A stretch of 64,000 bases of DNA from Ovis canadensis (taxonomy: Eukaryota; Chordata; Mammalia; Artiodactyla; Bovidae), in contig NC_091251.1 of assembly GCF_042477335.2 (NCBI RefSeq), positions 29,590,501 through 29,654,500 of the forward strand. Reading direction: 5' to 3'. The notes under the pieces are model-generated. The model saw nothing but the letters and a program-made list of their open reading frames with translations, was not told where the DNA came from and searched no databases. Position numbers and translations under genes: made by a program. Shown here piece after piece: positions 60,640-64,000 of this stretch (position 1 is its first letter; each line of letters begins with the position of its first letter).

Positions 60640-61060
60640 AACACCCGTCTATTTAAAAGAGTAACGACAGGGAAAAATACATTTTCATCAGCTCGTCTTC
60701 TTGCGGCTGAGTCCCCGCAGCAAGTTCCAAATTCCGACGTTAGGAAATAAATCAAAATAACTTTGCTGTGTTTAGCCTCATTTTGCCGCATCGCTCAGCT
60801 CCGAGTTAAAAAGCAACAGGTACTGTGGTGTCTCTCCCAGAAACACAGGAACGGTTTTAAAATGCAATTATGGGGGCTGGTGGAAGGGAAGGGGAAAAAT
60901 GTTTTTCTTCGATTGATGTATGATTGCCCCCATGCTGTTTGGAATCGTATTTTCGCTGAGCTCTGCTAAGAAGTGCTATTTGCAGGGAGCCTGACAGACG
61001 GAAGCGATTGGGTTTGGCAGGTCTAAATGTATTATTTTAGCAGGTCTCCAAGGAAAGATT
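60640..61060. promoter_or_regulatory. Candidate conserved non-coding element, strongest in window
   Basis: About 420 repeat-free bases that keep many CpGs despite low G+C: AGAGTAACGACAGG, AGCTCGTCTTCTTGCGGC, AAATTCCGACGTTAGG, TTTTGCCGCATCGCTC, GGAACGGTTTTAAAATGC, TTCGATTGATGTATG, AATCGTATTTTCGCTG and GACGGAAGCGATTGGG. Homeodomain/PBX-like cores (CGATTGATG, TGCAATTATGG, TGTATTATTTTAG) are present. The frames are closed and there is no promoter-type CpG density, so an enhancer is more likely than a promoter. Confidence 0.4.
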
Positions 61061-61598
61061 CTGGGAGGGGCGCTGGCCTTTTAAAGTGCAGAGGACAAGG
61101 GGCTGCTCAGCCTCCATCCTGCTTGTCAAGACCAATCAGCCAGCCTGGAAACAGCCCCTGAGCCTTCTGGAGAGGCCTGCCTCCCCTCTCCCCCTGCCTC
61201 AGCCTCCCCCCTCCCTTCCCTGTAGCCCTCAGCTCCCACTTGACAAATCCCATCAGTCATTCGCTTAGCCAGCAAGGACTTCCCCAGTGAATGGAAGAGG
61301 CCTGGCTCTCTGCTAGGCGCCAGGGGGCTGATGAGAGGGGGCTCGGGTCAGAGGGGGCTGGGGGCCTGGGCCTGGGGGAGCTCAAGTAGAGAGAAGGGGG
61401 GCAGCACAGCCTGGAAGTCTGGCACATTTGGCACGTTTGAATGTTCGGGAAGACATCCGTGACAGGAACTAGGTGGCAGCCACAGTGAAAGGCAGTCATG
61501 CTTTCGAGATAGAAATGTTCGGGAGGAAAAGGGACAACCAGAGCGGGCACAAGGCAGAGCTATGGTGTGACGTCAGTAGGGTAGGCATCTAATGATCA
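61061..61598. other. Unique stretch
   Basis: Nothing recognised. Confidence 0.3.
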
Positions 61599-61820
61599 GT
61601 GTTCACCCTGCGTGAGCCCCTGTGATGTATTCAACAGGCGCTGCTGTAAACGCTTCACATGTATTAACTGACTTCATCATGAGAACCACGGGTAGGTTTG
61701 GTGGTCATCTTCATTTTACAGAGGGGCCTGAGACACAGGGAGATGAAGCACCCCGCCCAAGGTCACTCAGCCTGTGAGGAGCAGAGTTGGGCCTGAGCCC
61801 ACTCTCCTACCAGCTCTACT
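61599..61820 (-). repeat. MIR, antisense
   Basis: CTTCACATGTATTAACTGAC, TTCATTTTACAGAGGGGCC, TGAGACACAGGGAGATGAAG, CAAGGTCACTCAGCCTGTG and GGGCCTGAGCCCACTC. Confidence 0.85.
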
Positions 61821-61879
61821 GTAGGAAACCAACAGGGACCCACCCTGGGACTCACACCCAGGCAAGACTGGACCAGCAG

Positions 61880-62390
61880 ACCAGCAGTCTCCTTTACTGG
61901 GCTATTACAGTGTGCCAGGCACTGGGCTCCTCTGGGAATAAGGAAATGAAGAAAACCCAGTCCCTGCTTTCAAGAAGTAGATGGTCACAGGAAGAAAGTG
62001 GTCATTTAAGCGATTAAAACAAATACAATGGAAAGCGAAGGTACGACAGTAAGGAGTTTGCAAGACACAGAAATAGCACCAAGTGGTAGCTGATTTACAT
62101 CAGTCTCCTTGGAGGCTGAGGCAGAGAAGTCTTCCTGGAGGAGGTAATGTCTAATCTGAGTTTTTAAGGATGAATAGAGGTTGCTATATGAACAAGAGGG
62201 AATAGCAAGTGAAAACACTGAGCACTTGGGTGAGAGATGAAGCCAGGGTGGAGGGAGATACTGAAGGATTTGTGAGCCACGCCGGAAGGGTATAGTGAGG
62301 TCAGTGATGGAGAGGTTGTGAGCAGGAGAGAGCAGCTGATTCAAGCTTGGAAGTTTAGAAGCGCTGGGGTAGGAGCCCAACAGATCAATC
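61880..62390. repeat. Ancient repeat, family uncertain, host of a Bov-tA
   Basis: TGTGCCAGGCACTGGGC, AAGAAGTAGATGGTCACAGG, GAGGCAGAGAAGTCTTCC, AATAGCAAGTGAAAACACTG and GATGGAGAGGTTGTGAGC. The same common old repeat is seen elsewhere in the window. The Bov-tA at 62391 interrupts it. Confidence 0.45.
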
Positions 62391-62597
62391 ACACTCAGTC
62401 GTGTCTGACTCTTTGCGACCCCACGGACTGTAGCCTACCAGGCTCCTCTGTCCATGGGATTTTCCAGGCAATAGTCCTGGAGTGGATTGCCATTTCCTTC
62501 TCCAGGGGATCTTCCCAACCCAGGGATCGAACCCGGGTCTCCCACATTGTAGACAGACGTTTTACCGTCTGAGCCACCAGGTGAATTCAGATCAATC
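62381..62597 (-). repeat. Bov-tA SINE, antisense, with 10-bp TSD
   Basis: CAGATCAATC at 62381-62390 recurs at 62588-62597. The element reads CACTCAGTCGTGTCTGAC, GGATCGAACCCGGGTCTCC and TTTTACCGTCTGAGCCACC. Confidence 0.95.
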
Positions 62598-62633
62598 CCA
62601 AGGGGCAAGAAAGTCATGTGTTCTCTAGACCTT

Positions 62634-62872
62634 ATTTCTCGGGCACTATTAACATCTTGGACCAGATAATTCTTTGTTTTGGGGGCCTGGTCTGTATGTT
62701 GTAGAGTGCCTAGCAGCATCCCTGGACCCCACCCACTACATGCCAGTAGCAGCCACTCTCTCCTCTCTCTCCCCACCCTCTTGCATTTTGACAACCAGAA
62801 GTGTCTCCTGACCTGGCTGGGTGTCTCCTGGGTGGCAAACTGCCCCAACTGAGAACCGCTGCTTTCAACCCT
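62634..62872 (-). repeat. hAT-Charlie-type MER fossil, near full length
   Basis: CGGGCACTATTAACATCTTGG, CAGATAATTCTTTGTTTTG, TGCCTAGCAGCATCCCTGG, CACTACATGCCAGTAGCAGC, then GGTGGCAAACTGCCCC and AACTGAGAACCGCTGC. Terminal inverted-repeat text (TGAGAACC) is present at the right. Same family as 21822-21997. I believe it is MER20/MER5 class. Confidence 0.8.
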
Positions 62873-63788
62873 CATCATCTGGGAGAAGAGGAGGGATGAA
62901 TGAGAAATAGGACAACCACACTATGGTTGGAGGCCAGGGAGAGTTCTGCTTAAACAGTGTCTTCCCCGACAGGTCCCTTTTTCTAGGGAACTTTCAAGGA
63001 AAGGAGACCAACAGGGGACAGGGGAGGGAAGTGAGTAGGTCTGGACCTCTTGAGCAGACATTCAGATCCAGAATGGCAATACAGGCTCTGTGTGTATTTC
63101 GCCCACACCCAAGGCAGACATCACTAATAAATCCCAGCATTCCTTCCCACTAACTCAGGGACTATTTTAGAATTCTCAACACAGGGTTCCAGGCAGACGT
63201 CATAGCTCAGCACGGTAACCCACATCCAAAATCGACTGCCTTCCCAGAGAAAGAATCTTCTCTGAGAAGAATGATTTTTTTCTGACTCAAGGGGGGACCT
63301 CCCTGTTCAAAGCACTGCCCTTCCCCTGTAAACATCCTTGATTCCAACAGGAGAGAAGCCTTTTCCTGGTGAGGCTAAGCATTGCCTACTTTCATCTCCC
63401 TCTCTTCAAAGGAGGCACTGGTCCTAGGACCACAGGGCCCAGAGTAGGGAGGCACGACTGCTTCCTCAGGGCAGGAGGGACCTGGGTGATGAGGGCACAG
63501 CAGGGCACATAGGAACAGAGGCAGGAGGTGGTCTCAGTGTGGCCCAGAGAGGGGTGAAATGTGTAATGCCCGCCAAGGACAGCTCCGTGGAAGAGGAGGC
63601 AGGACTCCAGCATCTCCCAACCCTCTGGGTATCCAAGATTCTCTGAGGCGTTTGTGGGGGTGGGGAGCTGGTGAGCTTGCTTATCCCAGTGGCCAGCTGA
63701 GTGGGGCAGGCCCGAGTGCCCTTGGTCCTACATTTCCTGAGCTTCTGGCATGCCCCAGCACCTACCACTTATTGCTTCCACAGACTCC
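62873..63788. other. Unique stretch
   Basis: About 0.9 kb with no recognised repeat. Overlapping short open frames, no gene called. Confidence 0.35.
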
Positions 63789-63888
63789 CTATAGATAGTC
63801 CTCCTTGTCCTATACTGTGGGGGAGGAAGCTAAAGTTCAGGGATGTTAAGTAGCTGCCCAAGGTCACACAGCCAAGAGAAAGCAGTGT
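63789..63888 (-). repeat. MIR fragment, antisense
   Basis: GGGAGGAAGCTAAAGTTCAGG, GATGTTAAGTAGCTGCCC and AAGGTCACACAGCCAAGAG. Confidence 0.75.
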
Positions 63889-64000
63889 GTGTGAGTTGAT
63901 GGCTGTTATGTCTGACTCTTTGTGACCACGTGGACTGTAGCCCTCCAGGCTCCTCTGCCCATAGAATTCTCCAGGCAAGAATAGTGGAATAGGTTGCCGT
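63889..64000 (-). repeat. Bov-tA SINE, antisense, cut by window end
   Basis: GAGTTGATGGCTGTTATGTC, CACGTGGACTGTAGCCCTCC, GAATTCTCCAGGCAAGAATAG. The right side lies beyond the window. Confidence 0.9.

Noticed and set aside
1..64000. CRISPR-like array, prokaryotic operon or phage-type system
   Set aside because: The direct repeats present are SINE copies or microsatellites with irregular spacing. The sequence is plainly mammalian.

Overview
The window is ruminant, almost certainly bovid, nuclear DNA. This rests on its interspersed repeats: BovB (RTE) LINE 3' ends, Bov-tA and Bov-A2 SINEs, cetartiodactyl CHR-type tRNA-derived SINEs, and 3' ends of the L1 subfamily typical of cattle and sheep, all over a background of old mammalian MIR, L2, L1 and hAT-Charlie fossils. 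I cannot separate cattle from sheep, goat or buffalo, and I cannot place the window on a chromosome. No complete protein-coding gene, tRNA or rRNA gene, CpG island or CRISPR-like array is visible. The region reads as intronic or intergenic. One short segment (53617-53709) has the architecture of a real spliced exon and is the best hint that a gene crosses the window.

Layout. 1-6200: unique DNA with two antisense Bov-tA, MIRs, a Bov-A2 dimer with target-site duplication (TSD), and a long L2. 6320-8150: an old L1 3' end carrying two BovB insertions; one retains the YADD reverse-transcriptase box and a perfect 10-bp TSD. 8290-18280: mostly unique DNA with CHR SINEs, MIR/L2 relics and a non-repetitive AT-rich island (14560-14910). 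18280-20030: another such island, then a degenerate (ATC)n tract of about 0.9 kb. 20090-28240: BovB, CHR, Bov-tA and DNA-transposon fossils, a third island (24695-24955) and a (GT)n microsatellite carried by a SINE. 28240-34325: a retrocopy cluster. It holds an unidentified minus-strand coiled-coil pseudogene, an L1 with a 5' inversion, and a plus-strand RAC1 processed pseudogene broken into three pieces by later insertions. 34325-53400: BovB ends, SINE nests, MIR clusters and an old L1. 53400-64000: the candidate exon, five Bov-tA SINEs, a strong conserved-element-like island (60640-61060) and more fossils, ending inside an antisense Bov-A.

How the parts relate. L1-type machinery explains nearly all mobile DNA here: it mobilises RAC1-like mRNAs, and BovB is the likely driver of the Bov-tA/Bov-A2 SINEs, whose tails match the BovB 3' end. 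Several nests can be ordered in time from who interrupts whom. The repeat-poor AT-rich islands keep CpGs and homeodomain-type core motifs, which suggests regulatory DNA, but this is inference until tested by alignment. Repeat boundaries given here are read by eye and may be off by several bases.
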